Counted from the first letter of the stretch, positions 23,170 through 33,029 are shown. The stretch is 64,000 nucleotides of DNA from JAJPXI01 sp051867655 (GCA_051867655.1 JBJDYV010000098.1:199629-263628); one strand, 5' to 3'. Notes: generated from the letters alone by a model not told the origin. Made by a program: numbers and translations.

Positions 23170-24300
23170 TTAAATACGTCTTTCCAGTTTTTTGGAGTAC
23201 TCCGCCCGGAAATCCGCAAAAGCCCCCTGCTCCAATGCCAGCCGGATACGGGCGGTCAACTCGTTATAAAAGTGCAGATTGTGCAGAACTGCCAGGCGCA
23301 TAGCCAGCATCTCCCCTGCCGCAAACAGGTGGCGCAGATACGCACGGGAAAAGGAGCGGCAGACGGGACAGGTACAGGTGGGATCGATGGGACGTTCATC
23401 GGTCTTGTACTTCTCGTTCTTGATGTTCAGAGCGCCCTCCCAGGTGTACAGCTTGCCATGGCGGGCGTTGCGGGCAGGCATGACGCAATCGAAGAAGTCT
23501 ACACCGCGAGCGACGCCCTCAATGATGTTGGACGGTGTCCCCACACCCATCAGGTAGCGCGGCTTTTCTTGGGGCATGTAAGGCTCCACCGCGTCGATGA
23601 TGTCGTACATGGTCTGGGTGGACTCTCCCACCGCCAGGCCGCCGATGGCGTAGCCCTCACAATCCAGCGGAACGATCTGCCGCATATGCCATATACGCAG
23701 CTCCGGGTAAATGCCGCCCTGATTGATCCCAAATAGCATCTGCTGCGGGTTGACGGTATCGGGCAGGGAATTCAGCCGGTCATGCTCCTCTTTACAGCGG
23801 ATGAGCCAGCGCAGAGTCCGCTCACAGGACGCTTTAACATATTCTGGCGTAGACGGGTTTTCCACGCACTCGTCAAAGGCCATGGCCACGTCACTGCCCA
23901 GATTGGACTGGATGCGCATGGATTCCTCCGGCCCCATGAAAATCCGCCTGCCGTCGATGTGGGAAGCAAAGGTGACCCCTTCCTCGGTGATCTTGCGCAG
24001 ACCGGACAGGGAAAAGACCTGAAACCCACCGGAGTCGGTCAGGATGGGGCCGTTCCAGTCCATAAATTTGTGCAGGCCGCCCATCTGGCGCACCACATCA
24101 TCGCCAGGCCGCAGATGCAGGTGGTAGGTATTGGACAGTTCCACCTGGCAGCCGACTTCTTTCAGGTCGTGGGCGGATACCGCTCCCTTGATGGCGCCCT
24201 GGGTGCCGACGTTCATGAACACCGGGGTCTGCACCGCGCCGTGGGCACAGGTGAACTCTCCGCGCCGGGCGCGGCCTTCCGTTTTGATCAGTCGAAACAT
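23170..24300 (-). CDS. tgt: tRNA-guanine transglycosylase Tgt
   Basis: 376 residues. It exchanges guanine-34 of GUN anticodons for preQ1 in queuosine synthesis. Visible motifs: TPVFMNVGTQGAIKGAV, the nucleophile region LTDSGGFQVFSLSGLRKI, AFDECVENPS, GINQGGIYPELR and GYAIGGLAVGE. The zinc site is near the end (CTCPVCRSFSRAYLRHL...HNLHFY). The gene follows queA by 11 nt, so the two pathway enzymes are co-transcribed. Confidence 0.97.
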   Translation of the reverse strand: MFRLIKTEGRARRGEFTCAHGAVQTPVFMNVGTQGAIKGAVSAHDLKEVGCQVELSNTYHLHLRPGDDVVRQMGGLHKFMDWNGPILTDSGGFQVFSLSGLRKITEEGVTFASHIDGRRIFMGPEESMRIQSNLGSDVAMAFDECVENPSTPEYVKASCERTLRWLIRCKEEHDRLNSLPDTVNPQQMLFGINQGGIYPELRIWHMRQIVPLDCEGYAIGGLAVGESTQTMYDIIDAVEPYMPQEKPRYLMGVGTPSNIIEGVARGVDFFDCVMPARNARHGKLYTWEGALNIKNEKYKTDERPIDPTCTCPVCRSFSRAYLRHLFAAGEMLAMRLAVLHNLHFYNELTARIRLALEQGAFADFRAEYSKKLERRI

Positions 24301-24311
24301 AGCCGCCTCCC

Positions 24312-25337
24312 TTAATAGATAAACATGGCATCGCCGAAGGAAAAGAATCGGTACCGCTCCCGAACCGCCTCCTCATAGGCGGCCAGCACGTGCTCCCGCC
24401 CGGCCAGGGCGGACACCAGCATGATAAGGGTGGACTCCGGCAGATGGAAATTGGTGACCAGGCAATCCAGCACTTTGAACTTGTAGCCCGGATAGATAAA
24501 GATGTTGGTCCAGCCGGAGCACTCTTTCAGGGTGCCGTCCTCCGCTGCCCAGGACTCAAGGGTGCGGCAGGAGGTCGTGCCCACGCAGATAACGCGCCCC
24601 CCATCCCGCTTGGTCTGATTGATGGTTTCCGCCGTCTGCGCAGAGATCATACAAAACTCGCTGTGCATCTCATGATCTGTAATGTCTTCCGCCTTTACAG
24701 GCCGGAACGTGCCGAGACCCACATGCAAAGTCACATAGCACACTTTCACTCCCATGGACGCGATCTGCTCCAGCAACTCTTTTGTAAAGTGCAGACCAGC
24801 AGTGGGGGCGGCGGCAGAGCCCACTTCTCTGGAATAGACAGTTTGATAACGCTCGGCGTCCTGCAGCTCCTCCTTGATGTAGGGAGGCAGCGGCATCTTG
24901 CCCAGCCGTTCCAGCAGCTCCAGGAAGATCCCCTCGTACTCGAAGCGGATCAGGCGGTTGCCGCCCTCTTTCACTTCCAGAACTTCCGCTTTCAGCGCGC
25001 CGTCGCCAAAGGACAGGCGCACGCCCGGCTTCACTTTGCGTCCGGGGCGCACCAGGCACTCCCAAACCTTTTCGCCCCAGTCGATCAGCAGGACGATCTC
25101 CACCGCGCCGCCGCCGGGCTCCCGATGTCCGATCAGCCGGGCAGGAAGCACCCGGGAGTCGTTGAGCACCAGGCAGTCGCCAGGGTGCAGCAGCTTGGGA
25201 AGATCGTAAAAATGCAGGTGTTTCGTCTCCCCCGTGCGCTTGTCCAGGGTCAGCAGCCGGGAGGCATCCCGCCGCTCAAGCGGAGTCTGGGCGATCAGCT
25301 CCGGAGGCAGGTCAAAATTAAAATCTGATGTTTTCAT
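24312..25337 (-). CDS. queA: S-adenosylmethionine:tRNA ribosyltransferase-isomerase QueA
   Basis: 341 residues, normal length. It moves the ribosyl part of SAM onto preQ1 in tRNA to make epoxyqueuosine. Family motifs: FNFDLPPELIAQTPLERRDASRLL, which is the classic start, LNDSRVLPARLIG, SAAAPTAGLHFT and LPESTLIMLVSALAG. It begins 6 nt after the spoIID-like gene and precedes tgt. Confidence 0.97.
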   Translation of the reverse strand: MKTSDFNFDLPPELIAQTPLERRDASRLLTLDKRTGETKHLHFYDLPKLLHPGDCLVLNDSRVLPARLIGHREPGGGAVEIVLLIDWGEKVWECLVRPGRKVKPGVRLSFGDGALKAEVLEVKEGGNRLIRFEYEGIFLELLERLGKMPLPPYIKEELQDAERYQTVYSREVGSAAAPTAGLHFTKELLEQIASMGVKVCYVTLHVGLGTFRPVKAEDITDHEMHSEFCMISAQTAETINQTKRDGGRVICVGTTSCRTLESWAAEDGTLKECSGWTNIFIYPGYKFKVLDCLVTNFHLPESTLIMLVSALAGREHVLAAYEEAVRERYRFFSFGDAMFIY

Positions 25338-25343
25338 ATCGTT

Positions 25344-27017
25344 TTATCTTATCTCGATTCCTGTAAAGTAAAAATGAAGGATCTCTTCATAAGTATACCC
25401 TTCCATGGCCATGGCATAAGCGCCCCACTGGCTCATGCCCACATTATGGCCTTTTCCGGTCCCGCTGAAGACAAATGTACCGCTGGCACCGGAACTGGAG
25501 GCAGCGGGAGTAACAGCCTGGATCCCGTCACCGGTCACGGCATAGACCGGGCCGTTATTAATCTGCGAGAGAGTACCGTTCCCATCTACAGCCCAAACGC
25601 CGGAAATACTGTCCAGTGTGCCGCGCCCGGCAACAGAATATCCACCGCTTTCACTGCCGCCGGAGATGGTATAACGCAGCGAATTGACACCGAATACAGT
25701 GCGCACAGAACCCTTGGAAACTGTAAAGCTCTTTCCGTTGACATCGGTCACGGTGACGCTGTACACATTTCCCGTGGGAGTCGTCTTGGTCACCCGAATG
25801 TCTACCACCTCTCCGCACGAAGTATAGCGGCCATTGTTGATCATCAGGTCCTGAAGCTCTTTTCCAGTGTAAGTCTTCGTCCAGGAGTAGCCCGGAATCT
25901 TGTCTTCCACCAGCGACTCATAGGGGTCGGACACACCCTGCAGGTAGGGCAAATCATCATTCCAGACATTTCCGCTGTTTTCCGTCGCTCCGCCGTCACA
26001 GGAGTGGTAAAAGGCCTGACAGATCTTCCCGTCGTACCAGGCGTACTGCCCATACGTCTCGTCCACAGCCCGGTCGGTGTTGGCGTTGGCACTGCCGGTT
26101 CCATAATACACTTGGCAATGAGTGGTATTGCAGATATCGAAATGCGAACCGGAATGGCGGTTCAGATTGGTCATCGTGTAGCTGCGGGCACAGACTGCCT
26201 GGGCCTTCAGCGCCTCCAGAGGCCAGGAGTTGCTCATCTCGTAGGGCAGGATACCTCGGATATAATCCTCCAGCGGCACCAGATTGACCACTGTCAGGTT
26301 GCCGCCGTCGATACGCTCATAGCGGAAGCCGCCGTGCCATTTGTTTCCCTTGAACCAGGTGATCGGTTTCTCACTGCCGTTCGTCTGATCAGGCTGAACC
26401 CCTAAGCCGGTCCCGCTTCCCAGGTCATCATACTGGAACAGGATCGTGTTGGTGCCGGTGGCCACAACACTGACGCCATAGGAGGAGGTACCGACGATCT
26501 CAGCCGCAATACCGGCTGCGGCAGCTTCCGCCGCGGATTTGGTCAGGTAACTGCCCACGCGGACGTAAAAGATACCTCCGATGTACGCCACAAAGCCCCC
26601 GTTATAAGCGCTCGCCGCATCGAAGGCATTCGCATAAGTGGCATAACCACCGGGCAGTTGGAGGTGATAGCATCCCACCGCCACGCTGGCGGTATCAGCC
26701 AGACTCTCGCTATAGTTACAATACGCGGTCTCGGGATTGGCGGTATAGCCGACATTGGTGGTTTTGACCACCGAAATAGCCGTCTCCGCAGTGGACGCCA
26801 GCTCTATAAATTGGTTGGCATTGTCATAGTATCCGAAACGGTAGCCGGACCCGGTCGAATTGAGCAGATTGCTTCCTTCCATAGCTGAGCTGCCATAACA
26901 GAGCCCCACCCGAATCACCGTCTCACTCTCTTCCGCAGGCACAGCGGTAACCGGCAATACGGGCAGAAGGACCAGCGCCAGTACAAAGGCTGCAAATTGC
27001 ACGAATTTTTTTCTCAT
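25344..27017 (-). CDS. SpoIID/LytB-domain exported protein
   Basis: 557 residues. A signal peptide (RKKFVQFAAFVLALVLLPVL, with AVPA after it) shows export. The N-terminal half holds a possible SPOR-like peptidoglycan-binding segment (about 130-185, FYVRVGSYLTKSAAEAAA). The second half is a SpoIID domain: NLVPLEDYIRGILPYEMSNS, WPLEALKAQAVCARSY, CQVYYGTGSANANTDRAV, then GHNVGMSQWGAYAMA. SpoIID is a lytic transglycosylase acting in engulfment. This longer protein may be a paralogue with a different substrate setting, since canonical SpoIID is about 340 residues. Start ATG 27017 is preferred over 27029 for its GGAG spacing. Confidence 0.86.
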   Translation of the reverse strand: MRKKFVQFAAFVLALVLLPVLPVTAVPAEESETVIRVGLCYGSSAMEGSNLLNSTGSGYRFGYYDNANQFIELASTAETAISVVKTTNVGYTANPETAYCNYSESLADTASVAVGCYHLQLPGGYATYANAFDAASAYNGGFVAYIGGIFYVRVGSYLTKSAAEAAAAGIAAEIVGTSSYGVSVVATGTNTILFQYDDLGSGTGLGVQPDQTNGSEKPITWFKGNKWHGGFRYERIDGGNLTVVNLVPLEDYIRGILPYEMSNSWPLEALKAQAVCARSYTMTNLNRHSGSHFDICNTTHCQVYYGTGSANANTDRAVDETYGQYAWYDGKICQAFYHSCDGGATENSGNVWNDDLPYLQGVSDPYESLVEDKIPGYSWTKTYTGKELQDLMINNGRYTSCGEVVDIRVTKTTPTGNVYSVTVTDVNGKSFTVSKGSVRTVFGVNSLRYTISGGSESGGYSVAGRGTLDSISGVWAVDGNGTLSQINNGPVYAVTGDGIQAVTPAASSSGASGTFVFSGTGKGHNVGMSQWGAYAMAMEGYTYEEILHFYFTGIEIR

Positions 27018-27246
27018 AGGAAGCTCCATTTCTCCAATACTTTAGTACAGTAAAGATTGACACTGGTGTGAAATGATGATACCATAATAAAAATATTTTC
27101 CCTGCAAATAGAGCAGGGCATTTCTGTTCCATCCGACACGGTTATCTCATTATAGTCAAAAAACGACCTCTTTTCAACTGCTGTTTTTGGAAAGTAAAAA
27201 CTGGAAATAACATAGTATACGGAAGAGGCATTTGGAGGTAAGGTAG

Positions 27247-28335
27247 ATGAAAAAATATCAAGTAGGCGTGATCGGCGGTACCGGCATGGTGGGTCAGCGT
27301 TTTGTGACCCTGATGGAAAATCACCCCTGGTTTCAGCTGAAGGTGATCGCCGCCAGCTCCCGCAGCGCGGGCAAGACCTATGAGGAAGCAGTAGGCTCCC
27401 GCTGGGCCATGGACACTCCCATGCCCGAGGAAGCCAAGAAGATTGTCATTATGGACGCCACGGCCGACATTGAGAAGATCGCGGCTCAGGTGGACTTCGT
27501 GTTCTGCGCTGTGGATATGAAAAAGGACGAGATCAAGGCACTGGAAGAGGCCTATGCCAAATGTGAGTGCCCTGTGGTTTCCAACAACTCCGCCAACCGC
27601 TGGACCGACGATGTACCTATGGTCATCCCCGAGGTCAACCCCGAGCACATCAAGGTCATTGACGCCCAGCGCAAGCGCCTGGGCACCAAGCGCGGCTTCA
27701 TCGCCGTCAAGTCCAACTGCTCCATCCAGAGCTATGTGCCCGCCCTCTCTCCCCTGCGCTCCTTTGGCATTGAGAAGATCCTTGTTTGTACTTATCAGGC
27801 CATTTCCGGCGCCGGCAAGACCTTCCAGACCTGGCCCGAGATGGTGGATAACCTGATCCCCTACATCGGCGGTGAGGAAGAAAAGAGTGAGCAGGAGCCG
27901 CTGAAGGTGTGGGGCAAGGTGGAAAACGGCGTGATCGTCAAGGCAGACTCCCCCGCGATCACCGCGCAGTGCCTGCGCGTACCCGTCTCCAACGGCCACA
28001 CCGCCGCTGTCTTCGTCACCTTTAAGAACAAGCCCACCATGGAGCAGATGAAGCAGATCTGGGCCGATTTCAAGGGCCGTGCCCAGGAGCTGGAGCTGCC
28101 CACCGCTCCCAAGCAGTTCCTGCACTATTTCGAAGAGCCTGACCGTCCTCAGGCCAAGCTGGACCGTGAACTGGAAGGCGGTATGGCCGTTTCTGTGGGC
28201 CGTCTGCGTCCCGATACCCAGTATGACTACAAGTTTGTCTCCCTCTCCCACAACACCCTGCGGGGCGCTGCAGGCGGCGGCGTGCTTCTGGCTGAGCTTT
28301 TGTGTGCTGAGGGCTACATCGATCACAAGATTTAA
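27247..28335 (+). CDS. asd: Aspartate-semialdehyde dehydrogenase
   Basis: 362 residues. It reduces aspartyl phosphate to aspartate semialdehyde, the branch point to lysine, threonine and methionine. It is of the archaeal/fungal-like ASADH type: nucleotide loop VGVIGGTGMVGQRFV, active-site Cys in VKSNCSIQ, TYQAISGAGK, and RVPVSNGHTAAVFV. The length (about 360) and the CEC-VVSNNSA segment also fit that class. It heads asd-dapA-dapB, with GGAGGTAAGG as RBS. Confidence 0.95.
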   Translation: MKKYQVGVIGGTGMVGQRFVTLMENHPWFQLKVIAASSRSAGKTYEEAVGSRWAMDTPMPEEAKKIVIMDATADIEKIAAQVDFVFCAVDMKKDEIKALEEAYAKCECPVVSNNSANRWTDDVPMVIPEVNPEHIKVIDAQRKRLGTKRGFIAVKSNCSIQSYVPALSPLRSFGIEKILVCTYQAISGAGKTFQTWPEMVDNLIPYIGGEEEKSEQEPLKVWGKVENGVIVKADSPAITAQCLRVPVSNGHTAAVFVTFKNKPTMEQMKQIWADFKGRAQELELPTAPKQFLHYFEEPDRPQAKLDRELEGGMAVSVGRLRPDTQYDYKFVSLSHNTLRGAAGGGVLLAELLCAEGYIDHKI

Positions 28336-28353
28336 TTTTTAAGGAGGCCCCTC

Positions 28354-29244
28354 ATGAGAGAACCTGTTTTTACCGGCGCATGTACCGCCATTGTCACTCC
28401 CTTTGATGCCAACGGTGCGGTCAACTATGACGCTTTCGGCAAGCTGATCGATCAGCAAATTGCCGCCGGTGTGGATGCCATCTGTGTCTGCGGCACGACC
28501 GGCGAAACCTCTACCCTCTCCATCCGGGAGCACATCGCCGTGGTGGAGTACTGCGTCAAGCGGGTCAACCACCGGGTCAAGGTCGTCGCAGGCGCGGGCA
28601 GCAACGACACCTCTGCCGCTGTCTATCTGTCCCAACACGCCCAGGATTCCGGCGCCGACGCTCTTCTGCTGGTGACTCCCTACTACAACAAGGCCAGCCA
28701 GACCGGCCTGATCAAGCACTATGAGTACATCGCCGACCGGGTGGAGCTGCCCATCATCCTGTACAACGTCCCCTCCCGCACCGGCGTCTCCTTCACCGCC
28801 GAGACCTACAAGACCCTTTCCGAGAACCCCAAGTTCAACGGTGTCAAGGAGGCCAGCGGCAACTTCTCCCTTCTGGCCCATACCCGTTATCTCTGCGGGG
28901 ACGATTTCTACATCTGGTCGGGCAACGACGATCAGGTGGTGCCCATGATGAGCCTGGGGGCCAAGGGCGTGATCTCTGTCGTGTGCAACATCATGCCCGA
29001 GCTGATGGTGGATATGTCCCATGCCTGCCTGGAGGGAGATTTTGAAAAGGCGGGCAAGCTGCAGATCGAGTATATGGACTTCATCGACTCCCTGTTTATC
29101 GAAGTCAATCCCATTCCCATCAAGTGCGCCATGAATCTGGTGGGCATGGAGGCCGGTCCCCTGCGTCTGCCGCTCTGCGATATGGCACCCAAGAACCTGG
29201 AGGTCATGAAGGCCGCCATGAAGCGCGTCGGTCTGCTGAAATAA
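28354..29244 (+). CDS. dapA: 4-hydroxy-tetrahydrodipicolinate synthase DapA
   Basis: 296 residues, a TIM-barrel aldolase that joins pyruvate and aspartate semialdehyde. Motifs: FTGACTAIVTPF at the start, VCGTTGETSTL, the Tyr in TPYYNKASQTGL and ILYNVPSRTG, and the Schiff-base Lys in NGVKEASGN. It starts 18 nt after asd with AAGGAGG as RBS. The product goes to DapB next door and, in sporulating cells, to dipicolinate. Confidence 0.97.
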   Translation: MREPVFTGACTAIVTPFDANGAVNYDAFGKLIDQQIAAGVDAICVCGTTGETSTLSIREHIAVVEYCVKRVNHRVKVVAGAGSNDTSAAVYLSQHAQDSGADALLLVTPYYNKASQTGLIKHYEYIADRVELPIILYNVPSRTGVSFTAETYKTLSENPKFNGVKEASGNFSLLAHTRYLCGDDFYIWSGNDDQVVPMMSLGAKGVISVVCNIMPELMVDMSHACLEGDFEKAGKLQIEYMDFIDSLFIEVNPIPIKCAMNLVGMEAGPLRLPLCDMAPKNLEVMKAAMKRVGLLK

Positions 29245-29268
29245 TCTGGTTCCAAGGGAGACATACCG

Positions 29269-30030
29269 ATGATAAAGCTCATTATTTCCGGCTGCAGCGG
29301 CCGCATGGGCCATGTGGTGGAGGACATCTGCGCCGCCGATCCTCAGGTCGAGGTTGTGGCCGGGTTCGACATTCTGGGTTCATCCGATCGGGATTTCCCG
29401 GTCTATACGGCCCCTGACCAGTTCCCGGGCGAAGCGGACGCGGTGATTGACTTCTCCCACCCTGCCGCCCTGACGCCTCTGCTGGCCTTCTGTAAAAGCC
29501 GCGGCGTTGCTGCCGTGCTGGCCACTACCGGCTATTCCCCCGAGCAGCTCGCCGAGATCGACGAGGCTGCAAAGTCCGTCCCCATTTTCCGCTCTGCCAA
29601 TATGTCGCTGGGTATCAACGTTGTCGTGGAGCTGATCAAAAAGGCAGCCGCCGTGTTGGATGGATATGATATTGAAATCGTGGAGCGTCACCACAACCGC
29701 AAGGTGGACGCCCCCAGCGGCACCGCTCTCATGCTGGCTGACGCGGCAGCTTCCGCGGTCTCCTATGAACCGGACTATGTGTACGAGCGCCACAGTGTCC
29801 GCCATCCCCGCGATAAGCGGGAGATCGGAATCTCCGCCGTGCGGGGCGGCACCATCGTGGGCGACCACGAGGTCATTTTCGCCGGACGGGATGAGGTTAT
29901 CGAGCTGCACCACCACGCCGCTTCCCGGGAAATCTTCGCCAACGGTGCGGTCAAGGCGTCCAAATTCCTGATGAGAAAAGCCCCCGGACTTTACAGCATG
30001 GCCGAATTGGTGGCCGAACAATCCATATAA
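29269..30030 (+). CDS. dapB: 4-hydroxy-tetrahydrodipicolinate reductase DapB
   Basis: 253 residues. It reduces the DapA product with NAD(P)H. The N-terminal Rossmann motif is IISGCSGRMGHVVED. VIDFSHPAALTPLL, the catalytic His-Lys region in EIVERHHNRKVDAPSGTAL, and the C-terminal GEHEV-like GDHEVIFAGRDEVIELHHHA are all present. It ends the asd-dapA-dapB operon; a bidirectional terminator follows at once. Confidence 0.97.
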   Translation: MIKLIISGCSGRMGHVVEDICAADPQVEVVAGFDILGSSDRDFPVYTAPDQFPGEADAVIDFSHPAALTPLLAFCKSRGVAAVLATTGYSPEQLAEIDEAAKSVPIFRSANMSLGINVVVELIKKAAAVLDGYDIEIVERHHNRKVDAPSGTALMLADAAASAVSYEPDYVYERHSVRHPRDKREIGISAVRGGTIVGDHEVIFAGRDEVIELHHHAASREIFANGAVKASKFLMRKAPGLYSMAELVAEQSI

Positions 30031-30068
30031 AAAACTGCGTACCCGCAAATTTGTAGGTACGCAGTTTT
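30031..30068. terminator. Bidirectional terminator between dapB and aspartate aminotransferase
   Basis: AAAACTGCGTACC (30031-30043) pairs perfectly with GGTACGCAGTTTT (30056-30068). It serves the two convergent genes. Confidence 0.9.
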
Positions 30069-30078
30069 CTTACTGTTT

Positions 30079-31269
30079 TTATTGTGCCAGGAACTTTTCC
30101 AGGCGGTCCAGGCCGGCCTTGATGTTGTCCATGGAGGTGGCATAGGACCAGCGCACAAAGTTGGGCGCGCCGAATCCGGAACACGGAACCACAGCCACCA
30201 GGCCCTGTTCCAGGAATGCCTTGGCAAAGCTGTCGGAGCCGGTGATCTCGATCCCGCCGAAGGTGCGGCCGAGGAGCTTCTCAATGTTCATCATCACATA
30301 GAAAGCGCCTTCCGGCTTCAAGCAGCTGACACCGTCGATTTGATTCATGCGCTCCACGATATAATTGCGCCGGGCCTCAAATTCATCCCGCATGGCCAGG
30401 ATACCCTCCTGGGGACCGCTGAGGGCTTCCACCGCGGCCCACTGGGAGACCGACGAGGGAGCGGAAGTGGAGTGGCTCAGGTAGTTGGACATCACCTTGG
30501 CGATCTGATCGTTGGAAGCGGCGTAGCCGATACGCCAGCCGGTCATGGCATAGGATTTGGAAACGCCGTTCACCAGGATGGTCAGATCCTTTACTTTGTC
30601 ACCCAAACTTGCAAAACTGGTAAACTTCTGGCCATCATAAACCAGGCCGTAATAAATCTCGTCTGCGATCACATAGATCTCATTCTTGACACAAACGTCG
30701 GCAATGGCCTCCAGCTCAGCCTTGGTATACATCATACCGGTGGGGTTGGACGGGTTATTGAGGATCATCGCCTTGGTCTTGGGTGTGATAGCCGCAGACA
30801 ACTTTTCCGCCGTCAGCTTAAAATCCTCTTCCTCGGTGGCGGTGACGATCACCGGCACGCCGCCCGCCATTTTGATCAGCTCATAGTAGCTCACCCAGAA
30901 GGGCGCGGGAAGGATCACCTCGTCACCGGGATTGACCAAAACCTGAAGGGCAATGTAAACACTGTGCTTTGCACCGCTGGCAGCAACGATCTGCGTCGGC
31001 TGATAATCAAGCCCGCAGTCCTCGCGCAGACGCTGACAGGCAGCCTTGCGCAGCTCCATAATACCCGCGGCAGGGGTATACCGGGTCTTGTTTTCATCAA
31101 TAGCCTTGACGGCTGCCGCTTTAATGTTGTCCGGGGTATTAAAATCCGGCTCACCGGCGCCGAAACCGATCACGTCGATCCCATCCGCCTTCATCTGTTT
31201 AAACATGGCGTCGATCGCCAGGGTAGTGGATGCCTGAACGGCCTGTGCAATCTGAGAGAGCTCTTTCAC
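30079..31269 (-). CDS. Aspartate aminotransferase, class I PLP enzyme
   Basis: 396 residues. It interconverts aspartate and oxaloacetate with glutamate/2-oxoglutarate. Family motifs: FGAGEPDFNTPDNI at the start, NNPSNPTGMMY, YVIADEIYYGLVYDG, the PLP-lysine in NGVSKSYAMTGWRIGYAA, and the substrate Arg near FVRWSYAT. It resembles the Ib subgroup (Bacillus AspB). The start codon is GTG at 31269 behind AGGAGGAG. It is a single-gene unit facing the lysine operon, which its product can feed. Confidence 0.93.
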   Translation of the reverse strand: MKELSQIAQAVQASTTLAIDAMFKQMKADGIDVIGFGAGEPDFNTPDNIKAAAVKAIDENKTRYTPAAGIMELRKAACQRLREDCGLDYQPTQIVAASGAKHSVYIALQVLVNPGDEVILPAPFWVSYYELIKMAGGVPVIVTATEEEDFKLTAEKLSAAITPKTKAMILNNPSNPTGMMYTKAELEAIADVCVKNEIYVIADEIYYGLVYDGQKFTSFASLGDKVKDLTILVNGVSKSYAMTGWRIGYAASNDQIAKVMSNYLSHSTSAPSSVSQWAAVEALSGPQEGILAMRDEFEARRNYIVERMNQIDGVSCLKPEGAFYVMMNIEKLLGRTFGGIEITGSDSFAKAFLEQGLVAVVPCSGFGAPNFVRWSYATSMDNIKAGLDRLEKFLAQ

Positions 31270-31410
31270 GGGGTAATCTCCTCCTGCAAAATTTGTAGAA
31301 TTCTATACTTGACATATTATATGCGCAAACTTGCAAAATTGCAAGAGTGATCTTGCCAAATCAGGCCAAAAATGAATGAATTTTCAAATTAGATTTCATC
31401 AAAAGGTGAT

Positions 31411-31444
31411 AAAAAGCCCTCCGCCTGCAGGCAGAGGGCTTTTT
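31411..31444. terminator. Bidirectional terminator after leuB
   Basis: AAAAAGCCCTC (31411-31421) pairs perfectly with GAGGGCTTTTT (31434-31444). It ends the leuCDB operon on the minus strand and insulates the aminotransferase promoter region. Confidence 0.9.
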
Positions 31445-31455
31445 AAACGCATAGA

Positions 31456-32532
31456 TCAGATCTTTTCGCAGATCAGCCGGCCCATTTCCCTGGTGCCGAT
31501 TGGGGTCACGCCGGGTTCGGCAATGTCAGCGGTGCGCCAGCCGTCAGCCAGCACTGCGTCCACCGCGGCTTCAATGGCGTCCGCCTCCTCTGCCTTCTGG
31601 AAGGAGTAGCGGAACATCATGGCCACGGACAGAATCGTGGCGATGGGATTCGCTTTATCCTGACCGGCAATATCGGGTGCGGAACCGTGGATGGGCTCAT
31701 AGAGTCCGGGAGCCGTGTCGCCGATAGAAGCGGAGGGCAGCAGGCCGATGGAGCCGGTAACCATGGAGGCCTCATCGGAAAGAATATCGCCAAACATATT
31801 TTCCGTGACCAGCACATCAAACTGGCCGGGGTTGCGGACGATCTGCATGGCGCAGTTGTCCACCAGCATGTCCTCATACTCCACGTCGGAGTACTCCTCC
31901 GCCAGCTTGTGCATGATCGTGCGCCACAGGCGGCTGGTCTCCAGCACATTTGCCTTATCCACGGAAGTGACCTTCTTCCGGCGCAGGCGGGCCAGCTCAA
32001 AGGCGCGGCGTCCGATGCGCTCAATCTCCTTCTCGGAATAAGCCATCAGGTCGGTGGCTTCCACGCCACGGTCCTCGGTCTGGTACTTGTCCCGCTTGCC
32101 GAAATAGATGCCGCCGGTCAGCTCACGCACCATCATCAGGTCGATCCCCGCTTCCGCAGTCTCCTTGCGCAGCGGGCAGGCGCTGGCCATGGCGGGCCGC
32201 AGAGCGGCGGGGCGCAGGTTGGCATACAGGCCCAGATCCTTGCGGATCGCGAGCAGCGCGGTCTCGGGGCGCTGCTCCGCGGGCTTGTCGGAACCCCACT
32301 TGGGTCCGCCCACGGCGCCCAAAAGGACGGCGTCGCAGGCCTTGCATTTCTCGGCGGTTCCGTCAGGATAGCTCTTGCCCACCGCGTCGGTGGCGCAGCC
32401 GCCCAGCAGCACGTCCACGAACTCGTAGGAGTGACCGAACTTCTCCCCCACCTTTTCCATGACCTTAACGGCCTCATTCACGACCTCGGGACCGATACCG
32501 TCGCCCCGGATCAATGCAATTTTATAATTCAT
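31456..32532 (-). CDS. leuB: 3-isopropylmalate dehydrogenase LeuB
   Basis: 358 residues. It oxidises and decarboxylates 3-isopropylmalate in leucine synthesis. Motifs: ALIRGDGIGPEVVNEAV, LLGAVGGPKWG, VRELTGGIYFG, the metal/substrate region VDNCAMQIV with FGDILSDEASM, and EPIHGSAPDIAGQDKANP. Its start overlaps the leuD stop by 4 nt (ATGA). It is last in leuC-leuD-leuB. Confidence 0.97.
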   Translation of the reverse strand: MNYKIALIRGDGIGPEVVNEAVKVMEKVGEKFGHSYEFVDVLLGGCATDAVGKSYPDGTAEKCKACDAVLLGAVGGPKWGSDKPAEQRPETALLAIRKDLGLYANLRPAALRPAMASACPLRKETAEAGIDLMMVRELTGGIYFGKRDKYQTEDRGVEATDLMAYSEKEIERIGRRAFELARLRRKKVTSVDKANVLETSRLWRTIMHKLAEEYSDVEYEDMLVDNCAMQIVRNPGQFDVLVTENMFGDILSDEASMVTGSIGLLPSASIGDTAPGLYEPIHGSAPDIAGQDKANPIATILSVAMMFRYSFQKAEEADAIEAAVDAVLADGWRTADIAEPGVTPIGTREMGRLICEKI

Positions 32533-33014
32533 TTCGCCAGCCCTCTCGCTTTCAGAGATTTCAGTAGTCCGCCGTTGGAAATAATGCCCGCCACAAAGTC
32601 CGGGAACGGTGCGGCCTGATAGGTCTTCCCCGTCGTTTCATCCGTGATTACGCCGGTGGCAAAATCCACGTTTACCGTGTCCCCAGCCTGAATCTCAGCG
32701 GCGGCCCGGGGACATTCCATGATGGGCAAGCCGATGTTAATGGCGTTTCGGTAAAAAATACGGGCAAAGGAGGCGGCAATGACACATTTCACGCCGCTTG
32801 CCTTGATGGCCAGAGGAGCGTGCTCCCGGGAAGAACCGCAGCCAAAATTTTCGTTAGCCACAATGATATCGCCCGGCTCGACCGTAGCGGCGAACTGCGC
32901 ATCAATATCCTCCATGCAGTGGGACGCCAGAGACTTCTCATCGGGAGCGTTCAGATACCGGGCAGGGATAATGACGTCGGTATCCACGTTATCTCCGTAC
33001 TTGTAAATCTTCAT
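32529..33014 (-). CDS. leuD: 3-isopropylmalate dehydratase small subunit LeuD
   Basis: 161 residues, the short LeuD type that pairs with a separate large subunit. Visible are YGDNVDTDVIIPARYL, IIVANENFGCGSSREHAPLAI and the substrate-loop region FYRNAINIGLPIMEC. It forms isopropylmalate isomerase with LeuC, moving the hydroxyl group from C2 to C3. It starts 15 nt after leuC and overlaps leuB by 4 nt. Confidence 0.96.
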   Translation of the reverse strand: MKIYKYGDNVDTDVIIPARYLNAPDEKSLASHCMEDIDAQFAATVEPGDIIVANENFGCGSSREHAPLAIKASGVKCVIAASFARIFYRNAINIGLPIMECPRAAAEIQAGDTVNVDFATGVITDETTGKTYQAAPFPDFVAGIISNGGLLKSLKARGLAK

Positions 33015-33029
33015 TTCTTGATCCCTCCC

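Noticed and set aside
27058..27086. Promoter for asd from TTGACA at 27058-27063
   Set aside because: No acceptable -10 lies 16-18 nt downstream and the asd start is almost 190 nt away. The weak TATACG at 27216 lacks a -35, so I did not call an asd promoter.
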